From positions 1 to 56,309 of IMG/VR virus record IMGVR_UViG_3300031251_000023: a stretch of 56,309 nucleotides of DNA, one strand, 5' to 3'. Positions 22,726 to 31,114 of the stretch are shown piece by piece (within the stretch, counting starts at the first letter, position 1; every line of letters starts with the position of its first letter). The DNA comes from a virus. Under the pieces are notes generated by a model that saw only the letters and a list, made by a program, of their open reading frames with translations, had not been told where the DNA came from and did not search any database. The position numbers and the translations under genes were made by a program.

Positions 22726-23427
22726 CTATTGCGCCGCGATGAGCACGTAGCCGCGAAACGGGTTGTATTCCCACTTCCCGGTTGCGTCGCGCTCATATTG
22801 GCCGTTGATTTCGTTGATCACGACGCTCGGCAGATGCGCGGCGTCCCTGAACATCTGCTCGAGCTCGGCGAAGATCGCGCGGAACGCCGCCGGGTCGCCG
22901 CCGGACTTGCCGATCGCGAAGCCGATATTGACGGCCGCCTTGGCGATCGCCGCCGCCGGCCCCGCGCCAAACGCGCTGGCGACATCGGCGAGGTCGTCGA
23001 GTTCGAGATGCGTGGCGTCGGCCCAATCGCGTTTCTGGATGTCTGCGAAGATCGCGCCAAGGTTCGATTGCGCATAGGCGAGTTGCGCGACGAATTGCGC
23101 GACGCTGACATGGCCGTGGGCGTCGATTTCCGCGTTGGCGAGATCGAAGATATAGGGGACCAGCGTCGCGGCGATGCTGGCGCCGGGCACGCCGGCCAGC
23201 CCGGCGATATAGAGCCCGTCGTCGATGGTCAGCTCCGCCGCGTCGCGCCAATGATGCGCCTTGACGTCGATGATGAGGCGCTGAACATCCGTCGCGGCGC
23301 GCGAGAACACGCTGGCCAGCGTGCCGGTCGCCACGCCGCCGATCGTCGACGGCAGGTTGAGAACAACCGCGAGCGACGGAAGGTTGAGGGTCTTGGTGAC
23401 AGAGACGGTCAGGGCGGCGACGGTCAT
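22726..23427 (-). CDS. Hypothetical late protein (233 aa)
   Basis: Starts MTVAALTVSVTKTLNLPSLA at 23427, coupled (ATGA) to the 31-aa gene. A long Ala-rich helical body (ADVASAFGAGPAAAIAKAAV) ends in the compact motif EYNPFRGYVLIAAQ. No export signal. Family unknown. Confidence 0.55.
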   Translation of the reverse strand: MTVAALTVSVTKTLNLPSLAVVLNLPSTIGGVATGTLASVFSRAATDVQRLIIDVKAHHWRDAAELTIDDGLYIAGLAGVPGASIAATLVPYIFDLANAEIDAHGHVSVAQFVAQLAYAQSNLGAIFADIQKRDWADATHLELDDLADVASAFGAGPAAAIAKAAVNIGFAIGKSGGDPAAFRAIFAELEQMFRDAAHLPSVVINEINGQYERDATGKWEYNPFRGYVLIAAQ

Positions 23428-23519
23428 GGGCCGACCTCGCCAACCGTCCAGCGGGCGACCCAGCCGATGATACAGCCGACCACGAGGCCGCCGAACGCGC
23501 AAACGATGTTCACGATCAT
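23424..23519 (-). CDS. 31-aa single-TM peptide
   Basis: MIVNIVCAFGGLVVGCIIGW then ARWTVGEVGP: one hydrophobic helix with a short polar tail. Its stop overlaps the next start and GGAGG lies before the ATG. One of several tiny membrane peptides in this block. Confidence 0.5.
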   Translation of the reverse strand: MIVNIVCAFGGLVVGCIIGWVARWTVGEVGP

Positions 23520-23583
23520 GGTGCGAACTCCTCCGGGTTCGCCCCCGGCCGTGGCGGTCGAGGGCGGGTTGATTCGGGAAGCG

Positions 23584-23874
23584 TCAGGATTTCGCGGGCG
23601 CGTTCTTGGCGTTGCCCCAATTCGAGGCGATGAAATCAAGCGCCATGCGAACGAAGCCCCAAGGCGTTCCAGCCGCGCCCGGGGGCAAGATCGCCATGAA
23701 GAAGCCGCACAGGCCGGAGATCGCCGCGGGCGTCATGACATAGGTCTGGAACAGCGCCCAATAATCGGGGGCGGAGGGCGCCGCCACGGCGTCGGCGGCA
23801 AAGGCGGGCGGCGTTACCGGGCCGAAAAGAAACGCGAGGGCGGCGAGGGCGACGAAAGGAATCCAACGGCTCAT
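23584..23874 (-). CDS. Small membrane protein with signal sequence
   Basis: 96 aa. An N-terminal hydrophobic signal (WIPFVALAALAFLFGPVTPP, then AFA-A) and a second hydrophobic segment at about 49-65 (ISGLCGFFMAILPPGAA). Likely inner-membrane. Function unknown; lysis-associated by position. Confidence 0.55.
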   Translation of the reverse strand: MSRWIPFVALAALAFLFGPVTPPAFAADAVAAPSAPDYWALFQTYVMTPAAISGLCGFFMAILPPGAAGTPWGFVRMALDFIASNWGNAKNAPAKS

Positions 23875-23939
23875 GATGTTATCCTTGTGAAAACGCCGGC
23901 TCGAAAGAGTCGGCGCGATGACGGGAACTGGCGAAGGGC

Positions 23940-24296
23940 TTAGGCGGCGGTCGCCGGCGCCGGCGCGGGATTGGCCGGCGTCGCCGGCGTGACGGGCTGC
24001 AACGTCGTAATGACGCCGGAAAGGCCCGCGTGGATTTCGTCAAGCTGCGCCTGGGTGACCGGGGCCTCGGAGCCGATCTGCGCCTGCAACGCCGCGACCT
24101 GATCCTTGAGCGCGGCGACCTGCGCCTGCGCGCTATGCGAGGCGTCGGCGAGCGCAGTCAGCGCGGCGATGTCGTTCTTGATGTCGTCAATCGTGGCCAT
24201 GATTATTTTTCTCCATTGTTCGAGCGCGGCAACGCGCTTCTTGAATTTCCGAACGGCATTGAAGCCGGATCGGACGATCGCGGAGAGCGAGCACAT
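23940..24296 (-). CDS. Small coiled-coil protein
   Basis: 118 aa from MCSLSAIVRSGFNAVRKFKK (GGAGG 6 nt upstream) or 86 aa from an internal ATG at 24200 (GGAG upstream). The region DIAALTALADASHSAQAQVA through AALKDQVAALQAQIGSE is a coiled coil, followed by a Pro/Ala-rich tail. Internal dual starts, as in holin/antiholin pairs, are possible but unproven. Confidence 0.5.
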   Translation of the reverse strand: MCSLSAIVRSGFNAVRKFKKRVAALEQWRKIIMATIDDIKNDIAALTALADASHSAQAQVAALKDQVAALQAQIGSEAPVTQAQLDEIHAGLSGVITTLQPVTPATPANPAPAPATAA

Positions 24297-24340
24297 GCTT
24301 TGCCTCCGGGTGATTGCGCGGGAACCGCCCGCGCGCGGGA

Positions 24341-24487
24341 TTAACGGCTGTCGCCGTAGAACTTCACGGGATCGGCTGGCGCATATCTCGCCTGCCAGCC
24401 GGCGCCCGCGTTCGATTTGGGTCGCGCCCAAACGGCTTTCTTTTGCTCAGGCGTCAGCCTGAGACGCTTGCGGGCTTTTTTCTTCAT
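24341..24487 (-). CDS. 48-aa basic protein
   Basis: MKKKARKRLRLTPEQKKAVW, very basic, ending DPVKFYGDSR. ATGA overlap with the upstream gene supports it. Unknown function. Confidence 0.5.
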   Translation of the reverse strand: MKKKARKRLRLTPEQKKAVWARPKSNAGAGWQARYAPADPVKFYGDSR

Positions 24488-24747
24488 TTTTCGGCGGGGG
24501 AGAAATCGACGTAGAACTTGTCGCCATGCGTAAATTTTCCCCACAGCTCGGGGTTGGCGATCGTAATAGTCAGCGCCGCGCCGGGGGACCATTTGGCGAA
24601 GGTGTTGTCTTCGTCCAGCCCGGTTTCATCGTAGTGATTTTTGCAGACGGCGTGCATGCTCAACGTCTCGGCGGACTTCGCTTTGTCATCGCCATAGAAA
24701 TGCTCTTGCACCATTCCGACTTGTAGTTTCGCGCGCATCGTGGTCAT
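24484..24747 (-). CDS. Conserved-type small phage protein (87 aa)
   Basis: Starts MTTMRAKLQVGMVQEHFYGD. The pattern DNTFAKWSPGAALTITIANP then GDKFYVDFSPAE matches small beta-rich phage proteins often found in late regions of alpha- and gammaproteobacterial phages. Function unknown. Confidence 0.65.
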   Translation of the reverse strand: MTTMRAKLQVGMVQEHFYGDDKAKSAETLSMHAVCKNHYDETGLDEDNTFAKWSPGAALTITIANPELWGKFTHGDKFYVDFSPAEK

Positions 24748-24787
24748 GGACTTTCCTTTGATGCCGGAAGCGGCCGGCGCCGTCGCG

Positions 24788-24898
24788 TCACTGGACGCAG
24801 ATGATTCGTCCGCGCTCGCAATTGCCGATCGGGACGGCGCATGCCGCGAGCCCTAGCGCCGCGACGATGACGAGGATTTGCGCGAGCGCGAGGCGCAT
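24788..24898 (-). CDS. 36-aa lipoprotein, possible o-spanin
   Basis: MRLALAQILVIVAALGLAAC followed by a short polar tail (AVPIGNCERGRIICVQ). The lipobox LAAC is clear. A tiny outer-membrane lipoprotein directly next to the endolysin fits an Rz1-like spanin, though it is shorter than usual and no embedded partner is seen. Confidence 0.5.
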   Translation of the reverse strand: MRLALAQILVIVAALGLAACAVPIGNCERGRIICVQ

Positions 24899-24900
24899 GG

Positions 24901-25425
24901 TCAGGCCTCTACGCCAAGGCCGGCGACGCCATGCGCGGCCATGTCTTGATAGGGGTCGTAGTTCGTCGCCGGATACCAATCGCCGGCGAACAGTTTGGCT
25001 TGCCGAAACACTGGCGCCCGCTGGACATGATCCATGTCGCGAAAGGAATGCCGGCACTTCGGCGTTCCCCAATCGCCGCCCCAAATGAGCCCGTGCTTTC
25101 TGGCGAGCGCCCGCAACAGCGTGTAATCGGCCTTCCAGTTCACGGCGCCATTCGGCCCGGTGATGCCGAGATCGCAGGCGACGCCATAGCCATGACAGCC
25201 GACGTTGCGCAGCTCGGTCGCGTGTTGATTGAACAGTTGCAATTGACGGCGCGAAGAGCGGAAGGTTTCGAGCACGACGAGATGATGGCCATGGCTCAAA
25301 GCCTCGGCGATCAGCGCGGCGACCGCCGCGCGCGTGCCGGGCTCCAACAAATCGGTCGATTTCTGGATGTCGGTCGAGTGGAAGGCCGGCGATTTGGCCA
25401 GCACGTCGGAATAGAACGAGGCCAT
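24901..25425 (-). CDS. Endolysin, M15-type peptidase
   Basis: 174 aa. Metal site: HGYGVACD (His and Asp) and MDHVQ (second His); TFRSSRRQLQLFNQHA is the conserved substrate-side helix of M15/VanY-like L-Ala-D-Glu or DD-peptidases. It would cut peptidoglycan crosslinks at lysis. No signal peptide, so export through a holin is expected. The flanking tiny membrane genes form the lysis block. Confidence 0.82.
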   Translation of the reverse strand: MASFYSDVLAKSPAFHSTDIQKSTDLLEPGTRAAVAALIAEALSHGHHLVVLETFRSSRRQLQLFNQHATELRNVGCHGYGVACDLGITGPNGAVNWKADYTLLRALARKHGLIWGGDWGTPKCRHSFRDMDHVQRAPVFRQAKLFAGDWYPATNYDPYQDMAAHGVAGLGVEA

Positions 25426-25482
25426 GGCGGCGCCCTTCCTTGTGATCGAATTTCGGAGATGATTGGAGGCGCGGCGATCGTC

Positions 25483-25563
25483 TCAGCCGAGAACGGCCAG
25501 CACGAACACACAGACCAGGAACACCGCGATAAGCAGCGGGATCATCAAGAGATCGCGGATCAC
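25483..25563 (-). CDS. 26-aa single-TM peptide
   Basis: GTG start (VIRDLLMIPLLIAVFLVCVF) with GGAGG upstream and GTGA overlap with the preceding gene. Nearly all hydrophobic. Candidate lysis helper. Confidence 0.45.
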   Translation of the reverse strand: MIRDLLMIPLLIAVFLVCVFVLAVLG

Positions 25564-25766
25564 TTTCGCCTCCGGCCGTAGCTTTGATTTTCGCTTTGCT
25601 GGTCGCAATATTCCCGCACAATGGCGAGGAAATCGGCGCGGCGAATTCGCAGTCCGCGCCCAAACGCTTCGACAAGCGCGAACCAAATGTTGCGGTCGTC
25701 GACCCAGCGCTGAATGACGAAAGATCGCCAGCGACAGAGCGTCGCGTGATCTTGTGGGAGCGGCAT
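25560..25766 (-). CDS. Hypothetical protein (68 aa)
   Basis: MPLPQDHATLCRWRSFVIQR with a basic C-terminus ending SYGRRRK. Helical, no signal. Coupled to the 26-aa peptide. Function unknown. Confidence 0.5.
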   Translation of the reverse strand: MPLPQDHATLCRWRSFVIQRWVDDRNIWFALVEAFGRGLRIRRADFLAIVREYCDQQSENQSYGRRRK

Positions 25767-25772
25767 GGGGCG

Positions 25773-25901
25773 TCAGTATCCGAGCGCTTCCGAGATCGTC
25801 GGCCAAAGCCCAATGCACAGTTTGACGAACCACGCGCTAACGACGAGCGCCATCGCGGCGTTGCCGAAGATAATGATCGCTCGCCACTGGTCGGGGTTCA
25901 T
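25773..25901 (-). CDS. 42-aa single-TM protein
   Basis: MNPDQWRAIIIFGNAAMALV continuing VSAWFVKLCIGLWPTISEAL: one or two hydrophobic helices. Within the lysis block; unknown function. Confidence 0.45.
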   Translation of the reverse strand: MNPDQWRAIIIFGNAAMALVVSAWFVKLCIGLWPTISEALGY

Positions 25902-25908
25902 CGGCGCG

Positions 25909-26031
25909 CTACGCCGTCTTGATCCATTGGGCTATTCCGCCCGTGCCAACGCCAAGCAGCATGACGGAAATCAGATTGAGCCAGACAAGATCAACGTGCT
26001 CGATGAGGAGTCCAACCTGTTCGATCGGCAT
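25909..26031 (-). CDS. 40-aa single-TM protein
   Basis: MPIEQVGLLIEHVDLVWLNL then ISVMLLGVGTGGIAQWIKTA. AAGGAG lies 7 nt upstream of the ATG. Single hydrophobic helix with an acidic N-terminus. Unknown function. Confidence 0.5.
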   Translation of the reverse strand: MPIEQVGLLIEHVDLVWLNLISVMLLGVGTGGIAQWIKTA

Positions 26032-26126
26032 CACAATCTCCTTCGTGGCTTCGATAGGAACATCCGCGTGAGAATAGCTAGACAGGTTAGAGCGAACGAG
26101 GCGCGGAACAGCGCCGGCGCTCTCAT
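26031..26126 (-). CDS. Possible 31-aa membrane peptide
   Basis: MRAPALFRASFALTCLAILT followed by a basic tail. TGATG overlap with the next gene is suggestive, but the ribosome site is poor. Confidence 0.3.
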   Translation of the reverse strand: MRAPALFRASFALTCLAILTRMFLSKPRRRL

Positions 26127-26138
26127 GGCGCGCGAACC

Positions 26139-26330
26139 CTAACGATGCGTCCAGTCCGCACATCCCGCGCGAGGAAGGTCCGCTCGCGCAAATGCTGACG
26201 AGTGAGAGGAAGCCAAGAGAGCGCGAAGGCGAAGCCCCATCGTGCCGAGAACCAATCCATCGCCTAATCCCCACGCCAGCAAGAGAAACAGGCCCGCCAT
26301 GCCGGCGTAGACCGCGAGCGCGTCGATCAA
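26139..26330 (-). CDS. Small membrane protein (63 aa)
   Basis: TTG start overlapping the RlpA-like stop. Hydrophobic residues about 5-31 (LAVYAGMAGLFLLLAWGLGD), then a basic/Ala-rich tail. Start and reality moderately uncertain. Confidence 0.4.
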   Translation of the reverse strand: MIDALAVYAGMAGLFLLLAWGLGDGLVLGTMGLRLRALLASSHSSAFARADLPRAGCADWTHR

Positions 26331-26797
26331 TTCAGGATCGAGACATCGACGCGTCCGACGCCCTTCGCGATCAGCCCGATCGCCTCCGCCGCGCCGCGCG
26401 AGAGGTCGATGTCTCGCCTGAGCCAGCGCGCCGGACCACGATCATTGACGCGCACGACGACGCAGCGCGTGAAACAGACGTTGAGCAGCGTCCCGAATGG
26501 CAGCGTGCGATGCGCGGCCGTCAGGCCCCATTTGTTGAACCGCTCGCCATTGGCCGTGCGGGCGTTTAGCTCATAGGCGCGCGGACCGCCGCCATAGAAG
26601 CTCGCCAGGGCGACGAAGCCGCCAGCGCCCCGCTCTGACGCGATGCGCCTATGAATGAAGCGCCCCGGCGGATGGAGGCGCGCGCTTATGTGCATTTTTT
26701 GCACATATGGGCCTTCGCTGAAAACATTGGAGAGAATATCGGCGTGAGCCGAGACGGGCGCCGCCAAAAGCGCGGCGACGAGAGCGATGCGTTTCAT
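26327..26797 (-). CDS. RlpA-like exported protein (double-psi beta-barrel)
   Basis: 156 aa. Signal peptide MKRIALVAALLAAPVSAHAD. The DPBB domain covers about 60-155: ASFYGGGPRAYELNARTANG, TAAHRTLPFGTLLNV, VVVRVNDRGPARWLRRDIDL. RlpA-type enzymes are lytic transglycosylases acting on peptidoglycan stripped of stem peptides. No SPOR domain. It could finish cell-wall degradation alongside the M15 endolysin. Confidence 0.82.
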   Translation of the reverse strand: MKRIALVAALLAAPVSAHADILSNVFSEGPYVQKMHISARLHPPGRFIHRRIASERGAGGFVALASFYGGGPRAYELNARTANGERFNKWGLTAAHRTLPFGTLLNVCFTRCVVVRVNDRGPARWLRRDIDLSRGAAEAIGLIAKGVGRVDVSILN

Positions 26798-26970
26798 GTT
26801 GATCCTTTGGTTGATTGCGGGTTGCGGCCAGCGTGGGGATTCCTTTCAATTGACGGCCGATGAATCGCGGCGACCCGAGCGCGCGGGGTGCGCGACCGGG
26901 GCCGGTGGTCGGATGATGTCTGGAAAGCGCAGCGAATACCGTCGCCGCAGTCGGGATAGATGGGGCCGGC

Positions 26971-27936
26971 TTAGACCGAGAAGCCCTTGGTGAACTCGCC
27001 GAACTTCGCCATGGCGAGATTATTCATCGTGTCGTCTAGGACGAGATAGTGTTTCAACGTGCCGGTGATGGTTTCCAGAGTATGGCCCGTAACTGACGCG
27101 ATCTCGGGAACCGTGCAGCCAGCGCGCGCGAGCCACGTCACCGCCGTATCGCGCAAATCGAGAAAACGGAAATCAGCGAGACTCGGAAGTTCCTTTTGAG
27201 CCTCGGCTCTCACCGTTACATAGACATGCCTGAACGTATTATCGTTCCAATGCTCGCCCGTGTCGGCGCGGCAAACGACGGCCTTGGCGCTTCGCCCGGC
27301 CGCGTCGTTCCTTTCCTTGATTTCGTCAAGACGCTTTTGCAAGGGCGGCAGGACCAAGGTCGATATCCGCGCGCCGAGCTTCGCTTGCGCCAAAAGAATG
27401 CGCCCGTTTCGAATATTATCGAACCGCAGCGCCAGGACATCGGCTTGTCGCTGGCCCGTGAAAAGAGCGACGAGGATCGCGTCCCCGATTGGCGGCGCGA
27501 TCTTGTCAGCCGCGGAAACAAGCGTGGTGATTTCTTCCTTGCTGGCGCATCGCAAGCGAGGCTGAGGGGTCACCACGCCGAGCTCGACGCAGGGGTTTTT
27601 GAGAATGCCGCCTCGCTCACGATCGATAGCGGTCTTGAACGCGAGCCGCATGACGGTGATGGCGCCATAAGCGCTCGGGAGCCCCTTTTGCGTGCGCAGC
27701 TTGTCGTAGAGAAGATGCATGTCGGCGCGCGTGACATAGGCCGCCTTGGACTTATAAAGCTCCGGCGCGACGGCGATGATCATCCGCTCGTTGGCTTTGT
27801 ATGACCGCTTCGTGTTCGGCTTCTTTAGATCGAACTCATGCGACTTCCAGAAATCGCAGAACATGCGCTCGACCGTATATGCTTGGGCCGCCTCGGCTAA
27901 CGTCGGGCGGCCCCTTCTCTTGACAACACCATTCAT
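26971..27936 (-). CDS. Second tyrosine recombinase
   Basis: 321 aa. Catalytic-domain motifs: Arg I in FTGQRQADVLALR; box II LDLRDTAVTWL, where the usual His of HxLR is Leu; TGHTLETITGTLKHYL with His and the nucleophilic Tyr. This variant is common in alphaproteobacterial prophages. It is only distantly like the integrase at 19685. It sits between lysis and fibre genes with its own promoter, so it may be cargo, a DNA-inversion enzyme or a resolvase. Confidence 0.85.
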   Translation of the reverse strand: MNGVVKRRGRPTLAEAAQAYTVERMFCDFWKSHEFDLKKPNTKRSYKANERMIIAVAPELYKSKAAYVTRADMHLLYDKLRTQKGLPSAYGAITVMRLAFKTAIDRERGGILKNPCVELGVVTPQPRLRCASKEEITTLVSAADKIAPPIGDAILVALFTGQRQADVLALRFDNIRNGRILLAQAKLGARISTLVLPPLQKRLDEIKERNDAAGRSAKAVVCRADTGEHWNDNTFRHVYVTVRAEAQKELPSLADFRFLDLRDTAVTWLARAGCTVPEIASVTGHTLETITGTLKHYLVLDDTMNNLAMAKFGEFTKGFSV

Positions 27937-27948
27937 TTTAGCGCTCCA

Positions 27949-27996
27949 AGCAAATTGACTTGCTCGGATTTTATTCTTTATTCGGATTTATCACAA
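27949..27996 (-). promoter_or_regulatory. Promoter and palindrome before the second recombinase
   Basis: Minus strand TTGTGA (27991-27996), 17-nt spacer, TAAAAT (27968-27973). An inverted repeat AGCAA-N6-TTGCT (27949-27964) lies between the -10 and the ATG at 27936 and could be an operator. Independent expression inside the late operon. Confidence 0.6.
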
Positions 27997-28098
27997 TTAC
28001 CGGATAACATCCCACAGCGGTCGCTGTCGCATTTTCAATGGGTTACCTTTGTAGAAATCCACAGATAATTGCCTCGGCCATACTGTAGCGGCTGCGGC

Positions 28099-28572
28099 TT
28101 ACATAAAGTTGCCAACCCCGGCGATATAGGCCGCGCCGCAGTTCACGGCGTCGCTCGACCAGCATCCCGCGCCAGCGTTGAGTGCCGGAGCCCAACGATA
28201 GATCGTCACGCCAAACTGCGCCGCTTGCGTCATGATTTGCGAGGTCATCTGCGCCGTAAGCGACGTGGGGTCGCCGTTGTGACGAATACGGAGCCATAGT
28301 CCCGGAGCCATGACTGGCGCGGTCAATTGCGTCGGCGGGAACGTCGAATTGTCATAGGTTCCCGGCGTCGCGACGACTTGTCCAACATTGTTGATGGCGT
28401 AAGCCCCGCCCGTGGCGATCATGCCGCCTGTGGTGAATTGGCCGTTGGCATAATAGCCGAGCGCGGTCGCGAGCGTGATTAGCGCGGAGGGCGAGGGGTA
28501 ATTGATGACGAGTTCAACGGCGCTAGCAGGCGTCGCCACAAACAGCGCGAGGGCGAGGATTAGGGCGCGCAT
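28099..28572 (-). CDS. Exported late protein (157 aa)
   Basis: Sec signal MRALILALALFVATPASAVE; the mature part is Thr/Gly/Asn-rich, like fibre or surface proteins, with C-terminal cysteines (GAGCWSSDAVNCGAAYIAGV). Its start overlaps the end of the previous gene by 13 nt. Third of three consecutive signal-bearing genes after the fibres. Confidence 0.6.
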   Translation of the reverse strand: MRALILALALFVATPASAVELVINYPSPSALITLATALGYYANGQFTTGGMIATGGAYAINNVGQVVATPGTYDNSTFPPTQLTAPVMAPGLWLRIRHNGDPTSLTAQMTSQIMTQAAQFGVTIYRWAPALNAGAGCWSSDAVNCGAAYIAGVGNFM

Positions 28573-30161
28573 CGGATCGGGGCTCCTAAGATAGTATCGG
28601 CTTTTAGAGTTGAGTTGGTGACGCGGCGATTACAGACTGCGATGGACGGGACCCATCTGTTACCAGCATTAATTGTTAGCTGTGGTTGTGAACTAACAAA
28701 AACTTTGTTGGAGTCCATTACGGGAGATATTCCATTGTATGTTATTGAACGCCCGCTTGAGTTTGTTGCAACAGCAGCCTCATACAATGTATTGACAACA
28801 AGACCGCCGCCAATAGTCAACCCTCCATACGCAACGCTGTAGGAGCCTACTGATGGCGTCGCTGTTGCATATAATGGTGTGTCATACGGTAAAGTACCTG
28901 CAACCAGTAAGGATGTTCCCCCTCCAACAGGCAGACTTTCTAATTTGAACCCAGTAAAGAAGCTCCATCCATCCCCCCGCAACGTCGTCAACAGCGGCCC
29001 CGTCGCCTGCGCTACGTCAGCCGCGCGGGTGACGGTGGAAGACGTAGGCGTTGGGATAGGCGATGTATTAAATGCGCCTAGCTCGAAATTGGCATAAGCC
29101 GCCAGAAAGTTAACCGTGCCAGTTTGAGACCCTATGCCGCCAGGGAGGCCAATCGAGAAATTGCAACTAGCAGACGCCGCCATAGTCGCTGACGCTGGTA
29201 ACTTTTGCCACGACGCCGACAATGCGACACTGCCAGAAACGCCAACACTCGACCCATTATACGGTTGAATGTAAATAGTTTTTCCTACATCGCCAGCGGC
29301 ATAGGCTTTAACAAAAAGATCGCCAGAATACACCGCCGCCGTTCCAAGGAAAGATTGATAGCGCGTCGCGCCGTCTAAAGCGGAAGACCTTTGCACAGTT
29401 ATCAGTGTCGCGTTGGTTGTTCCGTCTGGCGACGTTCCACTCGCCGCCGTTGCGGAAACCGTGCCGCTGCCGGATGTTGAACTGGCCCAAGGAGATGCGG
29501 CCATGTTCAGATTATTTTGAGCGAGGTTCGTCCTCTGTTCCTCGAGCAAGAACCCATTCGCTATTCCGCTTGTCCAATCATTCACCCTCGGCCCATAGCA
29601 CGCGGCGGAAGTCGTCGTGGCGCAGTATAAGGCGTCCATCGGTCGCGGGGTTGTTTCGTAGGTGACTTGCGCAAGGATTGGGTTGGTGACACCGCCAGAG
29701 CCGCCAAGCGTCAGGATGCAGGATGTTCCCGTGCTTGTGAAGGTTTTGGTGTAGGCTCCAGCGGAGCCCCCCACGGCGGAGAAGACACACCCGCTCGATC
29801 CAGTAATCGTCGCCGTGCTTGCGACGTTAAAGGACAGAATAAAGTTAGTCCCACTCGCCACGGTGACGGTTTGCGTTCCCCAACCCGTAGTCGGGAAAAG
29901 CAGATTGTTGGGTGCGAAGGTCAGCGCTCCCGTGCTGTCCATCATCATCGCGTTCGAGGCGCGGGAGAAAGTGACGCACGACTGAAACGTCGGGCAGCCC
30001 ACGCCGCTCACATTGGGATTAGCAACATTCGCAGTCGTGAAGTTCAACTGAAGCGCGGGTTTGATCCCGCCATTCATGCGAAGCACGTTTAGATTTGGCG
30101 TTTGCGCCTGTGCGGCGACGCAAACTGCCAGCGTCAGAATGACAAGGAAAAGCCGCCGCAT
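28560..30161 (-). CDS. Exported fibre-like protein (533 aa)
   Basis: Signal peptide MRRLFLVILTLAVCVAAQAQ. The mature part is Ser/Thr/Gly/Asn-rich beta structure, with NGFLLEEQRTNLAQNNLN typical of phage virion/fibre proteins that carry a carbohydrate-binding-like jelly roll. The start at 30161 is ATGA-coupled to the next upstream gene. Probably surface or virion attachment; a Sec signal on such a protein is unusual. Confidence 0.65.
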   Translation of the reverse strand: MRRLFLVILTLAVCVAAQAQTPNLNVLRMNGGIKPALQLNFTTANVANPNVSGVGCPTFQSCVTFSRASNAMMMDSTGALTFAPNNLLFPTTGWGTQTVTVASGTNFILSFNVASTATITGSSGCVFSAVGGSAGAYTKTFTSTGTSCILTLGGSGGVTNPILAQVTYETTPRPMDALYCATTTSAACYGPRVNDWTSGIANGFLLEEQRTNLAQNNLNMAASPWASSTSGSGTVSATAASGTSPDGTTNATLITVQRSSALDGATRYQSFLGTAAVYSGDLFVKAYAAGDVGKTIYIQPYNGSSVGVSGSVALSASWQKLPASATMAASASCNFSIGLPGGIGSQTGTVNFLAAYANFELGAFNTSPIPTPTSSTVTRAADVAQATGPLLTTLRGDGWSFFTGFKLESLPVGGGTSLLVAGTLPYDTPLYATATPSVGSYSVAYGGLTIGGGLVVNTLYEAAVATNSSGRSITYNGISPVMDSNKVFVSSQPQLTINAGNRWVPSIAVCNRRVTNSTLKADTILGAPIRCAP

Positions 30162-31114
30162 CAGTTTAGCTCCGCAATCAGCTTCATGGCCTTCGAGGCG
30201 GTCAATACGCCCGATCCTGATGTCGCTTGGACTGACCAATAGATCGTCGTCGCGGTGGTCGAGACGTAGTTGCCTTGGATTGGTGTGCATTCGGTCGCGA
30301 GGCCGTCGCCCCACACCGCCGACGGGAACGTGCACGAGAACGACGCAATATGCGAAGCGGAACCAGTCGCCGGGAGCCACGTAGCATGATCGCCGTTCGT
30401 CCAAGTCGGTGCGGCGCTCCAAAGATCAACTTGCACCGAGGCCGACGCCCACGCGGTTGAAAGCGTGTCCGTGGTCTGTAAGCGCAACCGAGGGATCGCC
30501 CCACCAGCGCTAGGCATAGAGAACGATGGGTTGGTGATCGAGCCCGCCGTTCCATTGTTCGCGACAATCTGGCCCGTCGTGTAAGCGGTTGTGGTGCTTG
30601 TGAGCGAGAGCGTGCTAACCGTGGTTAGAGTCGGCGTGACTTGCCAGGTTCCGCTTTCAGTCGCGCCGAACGCAGTATTGCCAATATTTGCACCAGCCTG
30701 AAATGGTGAGCCGAGATTGGTTAGGATCGATGATAGTTTACTGTAGACCCCGCTGAGCCAACCCGTGAGCCCGCTACCTCCCGTGGGCATTGTGACGCCA
30801 GTCGCCGCCGCGCCACCGTCGTTGCTCGTGATGGTCCAGGATCCACTCTGCGCGGCGTTAACGGTCGGCGTCGATGCGAAAGCAGGCAATGTGCCGCCGA
30901 GCACCCATGTCGCGCCGGCTCCTGGAGCCACTGACAGCGGAGCAGAGGCCGACGAGCCGGGGCCGACGAGCATCACGCCTTGAAGCGGCACAAAGCCGCC
31001 AGGCGCGAGAAGTGGATATGTCGAGCCGCCAGGCGTCGTGATCGAATCCGAGGCCCATGCTGGAGCGACCAACGCCAGGATGATCGCCAGCGCGGCGGAT
31101 ATGCGAAGTTTCAT
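30161..31114 (-). CDS. Exported fibre-like protein (317 aa)
   Basis: Signal MKLRISAALAIILALVAPAW; the mature region (SDSITTPGGSTYPLLAPGG; QSGSWTIT; ESGTWQVTPT) resembles repeat modules of phage decoration or fibre proteins. Its first 34 codons and the upstream leader are part of a perfect 134-bp tandem duplication. Confidence 0.65.
   Translation of the reverse strand: MKLRISAALAIILALVAPAWASDSITTPGGSTYPLLAPGGFVPLQGVMLVGPGSSASAPLSVAPGAGATWVLGGTLPAFASTPTVNAAQSGSWTITSNDGGAAATGVTMPTGGSGLTGWLSGVYSKLSSILTNLGSPFQAGANIGNTAFGATESGTWQVTPTLTTVSTLSLTSTTTAYTTGQIVANNGTAGSITNPSFSMPSAGGAIPRLRLQTTDTLSTAWASASVQVDLWSAAPTWTNGDHATWLPATGSASHIASFSCTFPSAVWGDGLATECTPIQGNYVSTTATTIYWSVQATSGSGVLTASKAMKLIAELN

Noticed and set aside
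22609-23943. Plus-strand frame of 444 codons
   Set aside because: Antisense shadow of several signal-bearing or coupled minus-strand genes; typical Arg-rich shadow composition.
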